Shown here in pieces: positions 26,086-36,600 of a DNA stretch of 64,000 bases (its first letter is position 1; every line of letters begins with the position of its first letter). Location: the NCBI GenBank assembly GCA_947172415.1, contig OX359199.1, forward strand, positions 6,258,884 to 6,322,883, read 5' to 3'. The position numbers and the translations under genes were made by a program. The notes beneath the pieces were generated by a model. That model was given only the letters and a program-made list of their open reading frames with translations. It was not told the origin of the DNA and did not search any database. Source of the stretch: Chondrosia reniformis (lineage: Eukaryota > Porifera > Demospongiae > Chondrillida > Chondrillidae).

Positions 26086-26170
26086 ATTCAGAGCTGGAGT
26101 GGTAGCCAGTGACGCGAGTATCAAGCTTACACTACCACCGAAGAAGCCAGCAGTTGGATCAACTACAGTG
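26086..26170 (-). other. Diverged duplicated segment, copy 1 (VVDPT block)
   Basis: On the minus strand this segment reads VVDPTAGFFGGSVSLILASL, a hydrophobic glycine-rich peptide. A diverged DNA copy with the same reading sense lies at 28331-28412 and reads VVDPTFGVFGGIVGLFLASL. Conservation at the protein level between two otherwise diverged copies suggests a coding exon or a mobile-element ORF fragment. I do not recognise the family. Confidence 0.4.
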
Positions 26171-27545
26171 GTGCTTAATCCACTTTTTGGCTTAAGCACC
26201 GGCAAGCCTTGTACTATTGAAATATGCAATCGAGGTGACTTGAAATGACACCCTGTAGTTCCTATATGGCTCCTGGTGCTTAACCCACGTTTTGGCTTAA
26301 GCACTGGCAAGCCCGGTACTATTGCAATATACAATCGAGGTGACTTGAAATGACACCTTATAGTTCCCAAATGCCTCCTGGTGCTTAACCCACTTTTTGG
26401 CTTAAGCACCGGCTAGTCTGATACTATTGCAATATGCAATCGAGATGACTTGAAATGACACATTGCAGCTCCTACAGGGCTCCTAGTGCTTAATCCACTT
26501 TTTGGTTTAAGCAGCGGCAAGACTGGTACTATTGGAAAATGTAATCGAGGTGACTTGAAATGACACATTGCAGCTTCTATATGCCTACTGGTGCTTAACC
26601 CACGTTTTGGCTAAAGCACCGGCAAGCCTTGTACTATTGGAAAATGCAATCGAGGTGACTTCAAATGACACCTTATAGTTCCTATATGCCTCCTGGTGCT
26701 TAACCCACGTTTTGGCTTAAGCACTGGCAAGCCCGGTACTATTGAAATATGCAATCAAGATGACTTGAAATGACACATTGCAGCTCCTACAGGGCTCCTA
26801 GTGCTTAATCCACTTTTTGGTTTAAGCACCGGCAAGCCTGGTACCATTGGAAAATGCAATCGAGATGACTTGAAATGACACCTTGTAGTTCCTATATGCC
26901 TCCTGATGCTTAACCCACGTTTTGGCTTAAGCACCGGCAAGCCTGATACTATTAGAAAATGCAATCGAGGTGACTTGAAATGACACCTTGTAGCTCCTAT
27001 ATGCCTCCTGGTGCTTAACCCACGTTTTGGCTTAAGTACCGGCAAGCCTTGTACTTTTGAAATATGCAATTGAGGTGACTTGAAATTACACCTTGTAGTT
27101 CCTATATGCCTCCTGGTGCTTAACCCACTTTTTGGCTTAAGCACCGGCAAGCCTATACTATTGGAAAATGCAATGGAGGTGACTTGAAATGACACCTTGT
27201 AGTTCCTATATGCCTCCTGATGCTTAATCCACTTTTCGGCTTAAGCACCGGCAAGCCTTGTACTATTGAAATGATACATTGCAGCTCCTACAGGGCTCCT
27301 AGTGCTTAATCCACTTTTTGGTTTAAGCACCGGCAAGCCTGGCACTATTGGAAAATGTAATCGAGGTGACTTGAAATGACACCTTGTAGCTCCTATATGC
27401 CTCCTGGTGCTTAACCCACGTTTTGGCTTAAGCACCGGCAAGCCTTGTACTATAGAAATATGCAATCAAGGTGACTTGGAATTATACCTTGTTGCTCTCA
27501 AAAGCCTCCTGGTGCTTAATCCACTTTTGGCTTAAGCACCAGCTA
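26171..27545. repeat. Exact 105-bp satellite array with internal palindrome
   Basis: Fourteen copies. Most neighbouring units are exactly 105 bp apart (26171, 26276, 26381, 26486, 26591, 26696, 26801, 26906, 27011, 27116), with one 104-bp and one 82-bp step near 27220-27302, then 27407 and 27512. Each unit carries an inverted repeat GTGCTTAA, 13 bp spacer, TTAAGCAC. Because 105 is a multiple of three the minus strand stays open over several units (peptide GLPVLKPKSGLSTRRHIGTT repeated), but stops occur in some copies. Confidence 0.95.
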
Positions 27546-28140
27546 ATTATACATCTGTAGGTTTAGTAGTTGCAGACCCAAACTGTTCCCATTTGCTTTC
27601 TGATGCTTAAAGTACACTGAATTTTAAACATCGTCTACCTGTACATGTGGATGAAGAATGGGAGCAGCATATATATGATATAATTATGGAAAATTGTTTG
27701 CATATGAATTCACGGTCTTATTTTAAAGCAAAAAATACGGACTATATATTGTTTATACATGCGAGCGCGTATTGGAGTTGTGTCATTGCAGTGTCTGCGT
27801 GCTGCTAAACCTGGCTGTGAGTCGCTATGATTAACCAACGCTTCAATGTATTCCACGCTTTTCTATCCTGACAGAAATAAAACGAACTGTCTAACCTCGA
27901 TATTTAATGATTCATTCCCTAATGCAGAGCACATAACCTAGTTCGCCATAAACGATCAAGTCCAAGTTAACTGCACCTTCAGGCAAAGCGCCTTCCAAAA
28001 CCGATTGTTCTTCTTTCTTTTTGAATGTGTTTATTTAACCTTTTGCATTAGAACGACTAATATCTCGAAGCCATCGAAAAACAAACTTGGAAAGCCCGAC
28101 GACCGTACTAAGGAGTACTATACGGAGAACTGTATAATAA
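27546..28140. other. Unannotated sequence after the satellite
   Basis: AT-rich stretch with no coding potential that I can support. It contains one more GATGCTTAAAG motif resembling the satellite core near 27602. Confidence 0.35.
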
Positions 28141-28305
28141 GTATGGCTGGTGCTTAACATTTTATACAATAAAAGGGTCATAGTTTATATATTAAGCTGG
28201 TGCTTAACATTTGGAGAAATGTATAATAAGTATGGCTGGTGCTTAACATTTTATACAATAATAGTGTCAAAGTTTATATATTAAGCTGGTGCTTAACATA
28301 CCACT
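28141..28305. repeat. Short repeats sharing the GGTGCTTAA core
   Basis: Two tandem units of about 88 bp, each with GTATAATAAGTATGGCTGG and TTATATATTAAGCTGG. GCTGGTGCTTAACAT occurs four times. The GGTGCTTAA core is the same as the satellite's palindrome arm, though the surrounding sequence is unrelated. Confidence 0.8.
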
Positions 28306-28330
28306 TTTGTATATATACAAGTTAATATCT

Positions 28331-28412
28331 GGTCGTTCATAAGAGCACCGGTAGTACAGTGAAGCGAGAAACAAGCCTACAATACCACCAAATACGCCAA
28401 AAGTTGGATCGA
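28331..28412 (-). other. Diverged duplicated segment, copy 2 (VVDPT block)
   Basis: Second copy of the hydrophobic VVDPT block at 26086-26170, same orientation. It is immediately preceded on the minus strand by a lysine-rich stretch (VMKVKKEKKT). The two blocks bracket the satellite array and the GGTGCTTAA repeats. Confidence 0.4.
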
Positions 28413-28489
28413 CTACGAGGGCAATCGTTTTTTTCTCTTTTTTCACTTTCATCACACAGAGTTGAGTATAAATAGTCCATTTTAACGTG

Positions 28490-28930
28490 ACCATTCAGGC
28501 CTACCAGCGTGGAGCCTCGGGTAAGGAAGTAAGTCCGAACTCGTTGGCTTGGTAGTGTCTAGGTTCCGTAGCTGCCCTGTATCGGTTGGTGCCATGGGGA
28601 TGTGCTCACCAATTATCGATTTATCGATACAACGGAACCCGGGGACGGATAAGGCCGGTTCTGTCACTCTGTGACTACCAAAGCCGAAACTGCACCAGTT
28701 AGGCGTTACCAACGATCCTGGCCCCAGACGACCAGCGATGGAAGGACGGCTCGCATTGTGGATGGTAACGTGAACTCCCTGCGTCGAGCAAAATCCAAGT
28801 CACACCTCCTCGCGGTGCTCGACGGTAACAGCAGTCTCTGCTGGCTAACGTGACTGGTCTTTTTTCTCTTCTTTCTTTTGCTGATTATCCTTCGATTATA
28901 GCAAGAGGGTTCAAAACCCACTCTAGCGGC
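28490..28930. other. GC-richer island, probable transposable-element fragment
   Basis: Base composition changes sharply from the flanks: CpG-containing sequence such as GGAACCCGGGGACGGATAAG and CCAGACGACCAGCGATGG. It contains an inverted repeat CGTCGAGCA / TGCTCGACG (28782-28823). The end is pyrimidine-rich with GGGTTCAAAACCC. I find no recognisable protein. Confidence 0.35.
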
Positions 28931-29581
28931 TGTTTTTCTCTTTTTTCCTTATCGTCAGCATATCGCGATAGTTGAACTAGAGTTTGGGAACCCATTGCGT
29001 ATCCTAACACACTTGGGACGCTTTTTTTATTTTTTTCATAACGTTAGAGACTAAATTTTTCTAAATCAATTTCTAGCTAAGTAGTTATCCCGTGAGAGAT
29101 AAGACAATGTGATTCTACATTAATAAATTTGTAAGTGGAAGAAATTATACGAAATCGGTCCTCCAAAGAGAGGTGTCCATAATTAGGAAAATTAAAAGCC
29201 CAAATCCCACAAATCAAGAAATATATAGCATCTCAAAAATGTATTTTAATTGAAAATAGACAATATACTCTATTTCCCACATTTCCATTTTGAATGTGTT
29301 GTACACCGAGTGTAGATATGAAAGTTGATAATTTAGTACTTTTCCAGTTCTGCGTTTATGTGATCAACTGTGTATGTTGGATCTATCTTACTCTCATGAT
29401 GTGTGCTGTTTGAAAATTGATGAATAAATAAGTGTACTCGATGCAGTATGGAGTTGGGTACACTGGCTTGTATATATATATATATACTCTATGCAGTAAT
29501 GGAGTGACCAATGTTTGAATTATACAAGTGTACACATAATTACATATATTATAGTTAGCATGTTGGTTTAATAATAAAAAT
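28931..29581. other. AT-rich intergenic region upstream of the ACOT7 stop
   Basis: AT-rich sequence with a short TA microsatellite near 29473-29486. It probably holds the 3' UTR of the thioesterase gene. Nothing else is recognised. Confidence 0.4.
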
Positions 29582-30664
29582 TTACAGTTTAGAAGATCCC
29601 TGTGCTTTTTTTCTTTGTCTCTTCTGTTCCTCGTACCTCTCCTTCCCCAACTGATAGAACTTCCTATCTTCTTCAGTCTGTGGTATCAAGGAAGGAACAG
29701 GAAGAGGCTTGCCTGATTTGTCCAGGGAAACAAATGTAAAGTAAGCTTCATTCGACATTCGAAGACAGTCTCGCTTGGTGCTGTCAGCTTCCACAGTGAC
29801 TAGAATTATCATTGACCTACTACTTGTAAAGATAAGTCTACCCTTCACTATGACCATCTCTCCTTTCGTTATGGGGGATACAAAATTTATGGCATCAATG
29901 CACGCAGTGACTGCATTGGTACCGCAGTGTTTGGTAGCTACAGTGAGGGCGCAGTTGTCCATCAACTTCATCAGAGGGCCGCCCTGCAACAGACCGGTAG
30001 AAGACAGACACTCGTAGGGTAAGACGACATGAATCAACGTGCAGCAAGAAGAGTAAGGGGTGTGTTGGACTGTTGTAATTGGTACAATACCGTGGTGCGC
30101 CGCATGAAGTAAGGCTCCCCTCGCTTGACGGTCCTTCTTCTGAAGGAGGTATCTCTCCTCCGCCTTCCTCTGCTCTGTCTCGTTCAAACTTAACTGAGGG
30201 ATCATTGCGACAAAGAGTTGCTTAGATCCTTTAAGCGCACTTCCGAAGGGTACAGCTACGTACCAGAAGAGAGCTCTATTCGTAAGATGTTCTGATCCCG
30301 TTTCCAGGTTCTCGGACCAGACCTCCGCAGTCACCTCCATAGATCGTTCAGAGGTGAACGTAACAGCCGCATATATCTTGCAGACCTCTCCTAGGAAGAC
30401 AGGATAAAGAAAGTCTGTGTGTTCCACGCGAGCTAGTACAGTTACAACAGGCAGACGACTGAATCCATCTGGGGATGATCCATTGCAATGTCTCATTGAC
30501 ACAACGAAAGCCGTTTCCGCTATCAATTTAAGAATACTTCCACCGTGAACATTACCCTCCGGGTTGGCGTCCTCTGGTATCATGATCCGAGACATTATTA
30601 GCGGAAAATTAGGAACTTTGGCCTTCCGATTAGTCATTCTGAGCGGTAAGTCAAGGTAACACAA
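29582..30664 (-). CDS. ACOT7: ACOT7-like double-hotdog acyl-CoA thioesterase
   Basis: A single uninterrupted frame of 360 residues that aligns end to end with vertebrate ACOT7 (brain acyl-CoA hydrolase), which hydrolyses acyl-CoA to free fatty acid and CoA. Hotdog domain 1 has PEDANPEGNVHGGSILKLI and ARVEHTDFL, including the catalytic asparagine. Hotdog domain 2 has LLQGGPLMKLMDNCALTVAT, with the second catalytic residue (Asp) kept, and DAINFVSPI. The usual HGG of domain 2 is QGG here. The C-terminus is lysine/arginine-rich. The vertebrate gene has many introns, as do the neighbours here, so the lack of introns suggests retrotransposition or complete intron loss. MTNRKAK is an alternative start nine codons in. 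Confidence 0.92.
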   Translation of the reverse strand: MCYLDLPLRMTNRKAKVPNFPLIMSRIMIPEDANPEGNVHGGSILKLIAETAFVVSMRHCNGSSPDGFSRLPVVTVLARVEHTDFLYPVFLGEVCKIYAAVTFTSERSMEVTAEVWSENLETGSEHLTNRALFWYVAVPFGSALKGSKQLFVAMIPQLSLNETEQRKAEERYLLQKKDRQARGALLHAAHHGIVPITTVQHTPYSSCCTLIHVVLPYECLSSTGLLQGGPLMKLMDNCALTVATKHCGTNAVTACIDAINFVSPITKGEMVIVKGRLIFTSSRSMIILVTVEADSTKRDCLRMSNEAYFTFVSLDKSGKPLPVPSLIPQTEEDRKFYQLGKERYEEQKRQRKKAQGSSKL

Positions 30665-30885
30665 TCTAATACTGTACCATAATTGTCAGCAAGTGCTGTA
30701 CACAATAAATTAATGGTCTGGTCAACTAAACTCCGGAATCTTCCGTGGATGCACATACACAAGCAGTCGTATTGTGTTGTATTGTATTACATGTATGTTG
30801 AATATATACACACTCAAAAGTACCTCAAAAATAAAAATAACATATAATTTTAAAAAAGGTTGATTACATATAATATTGTTTGTAA

Positions 30886-33345
30886 TTATAGGTCCATCCA
30901 ATTTGTAAAGAAATCATGGTTCTCTTTCAAGTTAAGTTCTTTTTCCTTGTCCAGGTTGATCTGTTCAGTGAGTTCCTTCACTTTATACTCCAGCTCCCCA
31001 GCTGATATTTGGAGGTCTATCTGGTCGGCCAACAGCTGTTTGTAGTTCTCTCTACACTTTATTGAAGTTTTGTGTAATTTCCTGACATTGTCTACAAAGT
31101 CAAAAATGTAATTTGTAAATGTTGTGCTTCTGTCAGGCAAGCAGGCACTATCCACACAAGCAGGGGAATGCTGAGGGACTGCTAGAGTAGTGTGGCTCCA
31201 ACTACTAGTCTCCATGGCAACTTCAGACTGGACTAGATTTTTGGAAATATCCACACAAGACCATATGCTTGAAGTCTGTTGCTCGTTGTGAAGGTTCTCA
31301 GGAGATGTAGCTTCACTTGCTAGCTTTTCAAGGTTACTTTGTTCATTTTTGGACTTTTGGACTAGCATATATGGATTCTGTACATATTGAGCACCTAGGA
31401 CGGCAGCCATCTTTTCCAAAGAATGTGTCAGTGCTACAAGGTGGGGCTTGCTGTCTAGGTGACTAAACTTGTTCCCTACAGTGGAGAACCTCTTACTACA
31501 CAGTTTACAAAAGAGTGAGGTATTGTTGTCTGATTTATCAATCTGTAGCAATGTCTTGTCCACATCATTCATGAGGACACTTGCAGCTGTCTCTCCTGTG
31601 GATTCCTTCAGTGTAGCAAAAAGGTATGACCTTAGTTCATTGAGGTAACGCTTCCTGTCTGCCACGGCCTTCTCTGTGAAAGTCCACTTTTCTCTGTCCT
31701 TCAGTGAGGACCACTGTTGTCCCAACTCTTTGTTAATGTCATTCATAGACATCTCAGGGTTGGCATCAATTAGTTGTTTCCTCCTTTCTCTCAGATACAT
31801 GGCATATCCTGTTAGAGGAAGCTTTGGTCTCTTAAGACTGTTCTCGTTATCTCTCTTCCTTTTCTTCCCCTTTGGCCAACCACCACCATTTCTCTTTCTT
31901 TGGATCTGAATGGCTGCCACATCTTGCTGTTTGGGATTAGTTAGATCTTCTTCGGGTACATTTGCCACTTTCTTCAGTACAGTAGGGTTATTCCCAGGAG
32001 AAACCTCAGGAGATAATGGTTGTTGCTGTGGAGACAACGATGATGGCTGCCTTGGTGACAAACATAATGAATGTTGTGGTTGGTTTAGTTCAGTTGCGGT
32101 TGTAACAGTGTTGAGATAAATTTGAGTCTCAGAAGCTGACGAAGGAGAAGAAATTTCATTAGTGAATGGGCTGTGTTGAGGAACAGGAGATGGCACAGGA
32201 GTCTGAACTGGAGTTGCATTCTGATTTGATGTTGGAGTTGGAACAGGAGTGGGAATGGGTGTCAAAGTGGGTGTAGACAAGGGGGTGGAACCAGCTGTAG
32301 AAACCAGTATGGAAATGGGAGTTTGCAAATGAGGCAAATCTGAATTGACATCTGAGATTGTATTGGAAATTGAAACTGAAGTTGTCTTGAGTTTTGAAGT
32401 AAACGTATTTCCTTTTTTATTCTTCAACTGAGTCCAGTCAATATGCGTGAATGAGGCAGTAATGTCACTGGAGCACACAGTGGAGCTCATCTGATTAGCA
32501 GGACCAACTGGACCTGTGTTAGAGGCAGCCAGCGCTTCATGAGCACTTCCTAGCTTCTTCCCTATAGGTTCAGTAGCAGCCACAGGTGGAACACTAGGCA
32601 AAGATGAGCCTGAGGTTCCTCCAACCAGTTCACTCACCAGCTGGCTTGATGAGGCCGGCACAGCTCCGCCGAGGATGTTGGTTACCAGCTGGACTAGGTC
32701 TACTTGCGGACTGCCCTGCTGGGCAAGGGGAGGGAGGGTGCCCTGCTGGGCAAGGGGAGGGAGGGTGCCCTGCTGGGCAAGGGGAGGGAGGGTGCCCGGC
32801 TGCAAGATGGCATCCCAGTTGATGACATAGTGGGCCACTTCTGGGTCACCGCTCAGTTCAGATGCATTGCTTATTTCACTGCAGAGGGATGTGATGGGGA
32901 ATACAGCCGATTCCCTTGTGGAACAGGCACATGGAAGAGCAGCTGACGTGGTTACTGTCTGAGATGAGGAGGCGCTACGAGAACTGAGTGGCATTACAGA
33001 GGATTCTGGGAGAAGAACAGAGTCTGAAACAATTGGTAAATTGTTTGTTCCGTGGCAAATGTCCTGAAATGTTAAAAACTCTGGCAATACATGTTTTTCC
33101 TTGGCCTTTGGCATGAATGAGCTCAGGTCTTCGTGGGAGATACGGCACTCATCATCTACTGTCTTCTCGTGACAGGTGTGGGAATGGGGCGGTAGGTCCC
33201 CGTGAGACGGAGAGATGGGAGCTTCAAAGATTCCCATCAGAAGAGAATCGTCAACTGTGAAAGATGTCGATATTCCATTGTGGTATTCAAAATGGAGGAG
33301 ATCTTGGAAAAAGTCAGGTCTCTCGTGTGTCTGCAGTTCATCCAT
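30886..33345 (-). CDS. HMG-box protein with U1-type zinc finger and C-terminal coiled coil
   Basis: Intronless frame of 819 residues. Residues 1-480 are low-complexity, rich in Ser, Thr, Pro and Gln, with three copies of QQGTLPPLA and a TPxPTP tract. A basic nuclear-localisation-like cluster (WPKGKKRKRDN) leads into an HMG box at about 505-571 (LTGYAMYLRERRKQL, GQQWSSLKDREKW). A zinc finger of the C-X2-C-X12-H-X5-H type (FCKLCSKRF to SKPHLVALTH) follows at about 610-640. The last 65 residues form a coiled coil (LLADQIDLQISAGELEYKVK). An HMG box plus C-terminal coiled coil recalls HMG20A/B, parts of the LSD1-CoREST complex, but the zinc finger and long N-terminus are not typical, so I give no symbol. 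It is probably a chromatin protein. It is head-to-head with RAB28, 274 bp between start codons. Confidence 0.85.
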   Translation of the reverse strand: MDELQTHERPDFFQDLLHFEYHNGISTSFTVDDSLLMGIFEAPISPSHGDLPPHSHTCHEKTVDDECRISHEDLSSFMPKAKEKHVLPEFLTFQDICHGTNNLPIVSDSVLLPESSVMPLSSRSASSSQTVTTSAALPCACSTRESAVFPITSLCSEISNASELSGDPEVAHYVINWDAILQPGTLPPLAQQGTLPPLAQQGTLPPLAQQGSPQVDLVQLVTNILGGAVPASSSQLVSELVGGTSGSSLPSVPPVAATEPIGKKLGSAHEALAASNTGPVGPANQMSSTVCSSDITASFTHIDWTQLKNKKGNTFTSKLKTTSVSISNTISDVNSDLPHLQTPISILVSTAGSTPLSTPTLTPIPTPVPTPTSNQNATPVQTPVPSPVPQHSPFTNEISSPSSASETQIYLNTVTTATELNQPQHSLCLSPRQPSSLSPQQQPLSPEVSPGNNPTVLKKVANVPEEDLTNPKQQDVAAIQIQRKRNGGGWPKGKKRKRDNENSLKRPKLPLTGYAMYLRERRKQLIDANPEMSMNDINKELGQQWSSLKDREKWTFTEKAVADRKRYLNELRSYLFATLKESTGETAASVLMNDVDKTLLQIDKSDNNTSLFCKLCSKRFSTVGNKFSHLDSKPHLVALTHSLEKMAAVLGAQYVQNPYMLVQKSKNEQSNLEKLASEATSPENLHNEQQTSSIWSCVDISKNLVQSEVAMETSSWSHTTLAVPQHSPACVDSACLPDRSTTFTNYIFDFVDNVRKLHKTSIKCRENYKQLLADQIDLQISAGELEYKVKELTEQINLDKEKELNLKENHDFFTNWMDL

Positions 33346-33619
33346 TAAAACGATCCACCATAGCTATAGGATACCTAAATATATAGACGAAAAGAGAAAA
33401 GGCCAACTAAAGAATCAACTCTTATTCAATTTTCTATCTAGTACGTTTTCGGTATAACCATTACACAAAAGACAGTCCTAACTTACAAATTAGACGGTCT
33501 TCACTCGTATGCGCAGTATACACTGGAGTTTCCATAGACATAAACTCGTAATGGTTAACTGACCTCACCGTTTCGAAAGTGGCCATTTAAAAACCACGAT
33601 CACGTGTGATCAAAGAAAA
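33346..33619. promoter_or_regulatory. Divergent promoter region, HMG-box gene / RAB28
   Basis: 274 bp between two opposing start codons. GTTTCGAAAG and CACGTGTGATC (an E-box CACGTG at 33602-33607) lie close to the RAB28 start. It is a candidate bidirectional promoter. Confidence 0.4.
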
Positions 33620-36600
33620 ATGGGCGACTCCGATGAAGAGGATAACACTAAAGAACATCAATTGAAAGTGGTGCTACTCGGAGACGGGACGAGTGGTAAG
33701 ACCTCAATTATCACAAGGTTCTGTCAAAGTAACTTTGATAGGACCTACAACCAAACTATTGGCTTGGATTTCTTCCTGCAGAGAATAATCCTTCCAGGTA
33801 AGCTGCTAGATAATTGCTAGAGCGTGCTACGTATTGCATTACCGCCTCTCCTCACCTCCCCTCTATAATGCTGAGCCGTATGTCTACCGCAAGCACTTGC
33901 ATAATCAAATGGCTTGCTTTTGCATTGCAGTCTTACATTTATCAGTAGGTGTGCACGTTCATTTGTGCAGGTGACCATCACGTGACTCTGCAGGTGTGGG
34001 ACATTGGGGGCCAGACTATGGGAGGAAACATGCTGGACAAGTACGTCTCAGGAGCACATGTGAGTCTCTGTACGTCTGAAGCCATTGTATGTGATGTCAT
34101 TGTTGGCTTTCGTGTGGGCAGTATGTGCTAACAGATAGTACACACTGGTTGCTAGGAGATGCAGTATAAGGTGTGGCTTATATGTCAACCCTTTGGAATC
34201 AAGTCTACTGAACCTTGTTCCTCTCTTGAACTGTTGTTGAACTCGCTTCCTCTCTCTGAAAGGTTATCTTTCGGATTCCTCTGTACATATTTGTATGGTG
34301 CTATGTTTCACTTAATTGACCCACGTCTGCCCAAGGTCCATTAAATGTAGCATCAGAGATATGTCTGTCTAAGGTACTTGGACTCTTCAGCCTACAGAAC
34401 CTTACATATTAAGCCTATTAGGAGTTTATGATATTATTATCACATCAGTTCAGTTGCCCTTCATTTATTTTATATACGTATAATGTATTCTGTTTTCAGA
34501 TTATTTTGTTTGTTTACGACATTACAAATCACTCAAGCTTTGAAAACCTGGAAGATTGGTATTCTACAGTTGAGAGTTGTCTCCTTAAATCTGATTCTCC
34601 AACTCCCAAATTAGCTGTTGTTGGGAATAAGAGTGAGTGTGTAAGATTTCAATGGCAACCACCAGACAGTTTAGTCATAATGTACCTCAGGGCATTATCA
34701 CTTCTCTCCAAAGTTGATGTTGAGATGTGATTCCTGATGATCATGTAATTGTATGTCCATTTGTGGAGGTAGATTACCCACTGACACAAAGCATGCTTTA
34801 ATTGTCAAAATTCCTAGCATTTATTCACTGGAGAATTAAGCTTTCGGTTCAGGGATGATTTATTGGCAGCAAATAGTTGCACTATAGTTTAAAATACTTT
34901 CTTAGTCTTAAAATGAACCTGTGTTTCTATTATATACTGTATATGAAAAGAAGGAGTTAACTGCACAATGTATGTATACAAAGGCCTTGACCTAATATGG
35001 ATAATCATTGGACAATCATTGGACAATGTTACACCTGACCATCCAAAGTTTACTACGCCGATGTGAACTCTAAGTAGGACAAAAACAGCTGTCTGTGGTT
35101 CTTTGATGATCTTGTTGGGTAGTTAGGATCACTGGGTACCATTTAATAGGACACATCCATACAAGAGGAGAATTGTGTATTGTCTTCCAGTAATTTTCTA
35201 TGTAATATACATACATGGGTGTTCTTGCATATACTATCCCAGGAACAGTTTCTTTTAATTAAAGATGGCAGCCAAAATTACGTAGACTGGTCGTCACTCA
35301 TTATTCTAACAAGGGTCAGATAATTGTGGTTGAGTAGAAATGTACCAAATAATATATACTGTACCTTAATATATGCGCAGTATATACAGTATTTACAGAC
35401 CATGTATTAGTCATTACTCTTTCCTTATATCCTCCTATCAGTTGATTTGGAACATTCTAGAGTTGTGAAGAAGGACAAACATCTGAAATTTGCACAGAAT
35501 CACAACATGTCCAGGTCTGTTCATTTCCACTGAAGTGTGTACCTCAAGTGTGTACCTCAAGCGTGTACCTCAAGTGTGTACCTCAAGTGTGTACCTCAAG
35601 TGTGTACCTCAAGTGTGTACCTCAAGTGTGCACCTCAAGTGTGCACCTCAAGCGTGCACCTCAAGCGTGTACCTCAAGCGTGTACCTCAAGCGTGTACCT
35701 CAAGTGTGTACCTCAAGTGTGTACCTCAAGTGTGTACCTCAAGTGTGTACCTCAAGTGTGTACCTCAAGCGTGCACCTCAAGCGTGTACCTCAAGTGTGT
35801 ACCTCAAGCGTGTACCTCAAGTGTGTACCTCAAGCGTGTACCTCAAGTGTGTACCTCAAGTGTGTACCTCAAGTGTGTACCTCAAGTGTTCTGTTTAGTG
35901 TATAGTGTATACATTCTCACTTTCGTAATGTACACTTCTCCCACCTGCCCTACTTCTTAATCTTTGCTATACTACCAAGGACCCATAGAACGTCATAGGT
36001 CAAAGTGCAGTTCAAAGGTTTAAGTTCTTTTATTTTGATAGATCAATTTGTTGTTGTGTACATGGCAATGTGTCACTTGTTGCATCATTAGATTGTGTCA
36101 TGTTCCAACTTCCTCTTCATACCAAATACTTGGTAGTCCAGTCGCTTTAACATCACTCCTACTTGACCATCCTGCTATGTACTGTAGCTATTAGAAAGGT
36201 GCTAAGGGACGTTTGTACATTTGTTGATCTTATTGATGGTATTATGTTGCTGTATTTGTGGGGTCAATGTGTGGTTTTCTAATTACATGAATGAGTAACC
36301 TAGACACTGTGCTGTTACACGTGTCCATCCCGAGACACGACTTACTCAACACATACATATGTCATTGTGTCCTAATGAAGCAACACAATTACTATTATAT
36401 ATGGACAACTTTTTATCAATGTGCAATTTATAATTTAATTTGTGTTATTCTATAGTTTTTTCGTTTCTGCTAAAAGCAATGACCAAGTGAGTTCCTTCTC
36501 CTTTGCTGAGCCAGACCACGCAGTGCTGTACACAGTAAATATACATGTCTTCTTTAGGTGTATAATTGTTTTAAGAAAATGGCCGCAGAGTCCCTTGGAG

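Noticed and set aside
26053..27465. Minus-strand satellite frames as a real repetitive protein
   Set aside because: Stops and shifts interrupt the frame between unit groups, so coding is not supported without transcript data; reported as a satellite.
28671..28853. Short plus-strand frame in the GC-richer island (MTTKAETAPVRR)
   Set aside because: Sixty codons, no homology that I recognise, and no splice context; kept only as part of the compositional island.
35490..35960. Three overlapping frames encoding [13 protein letters not shown] repeats
   Set aside because: The 13-bp unit opens all three frames; this is intronic minisatellite DNA in RAB28.
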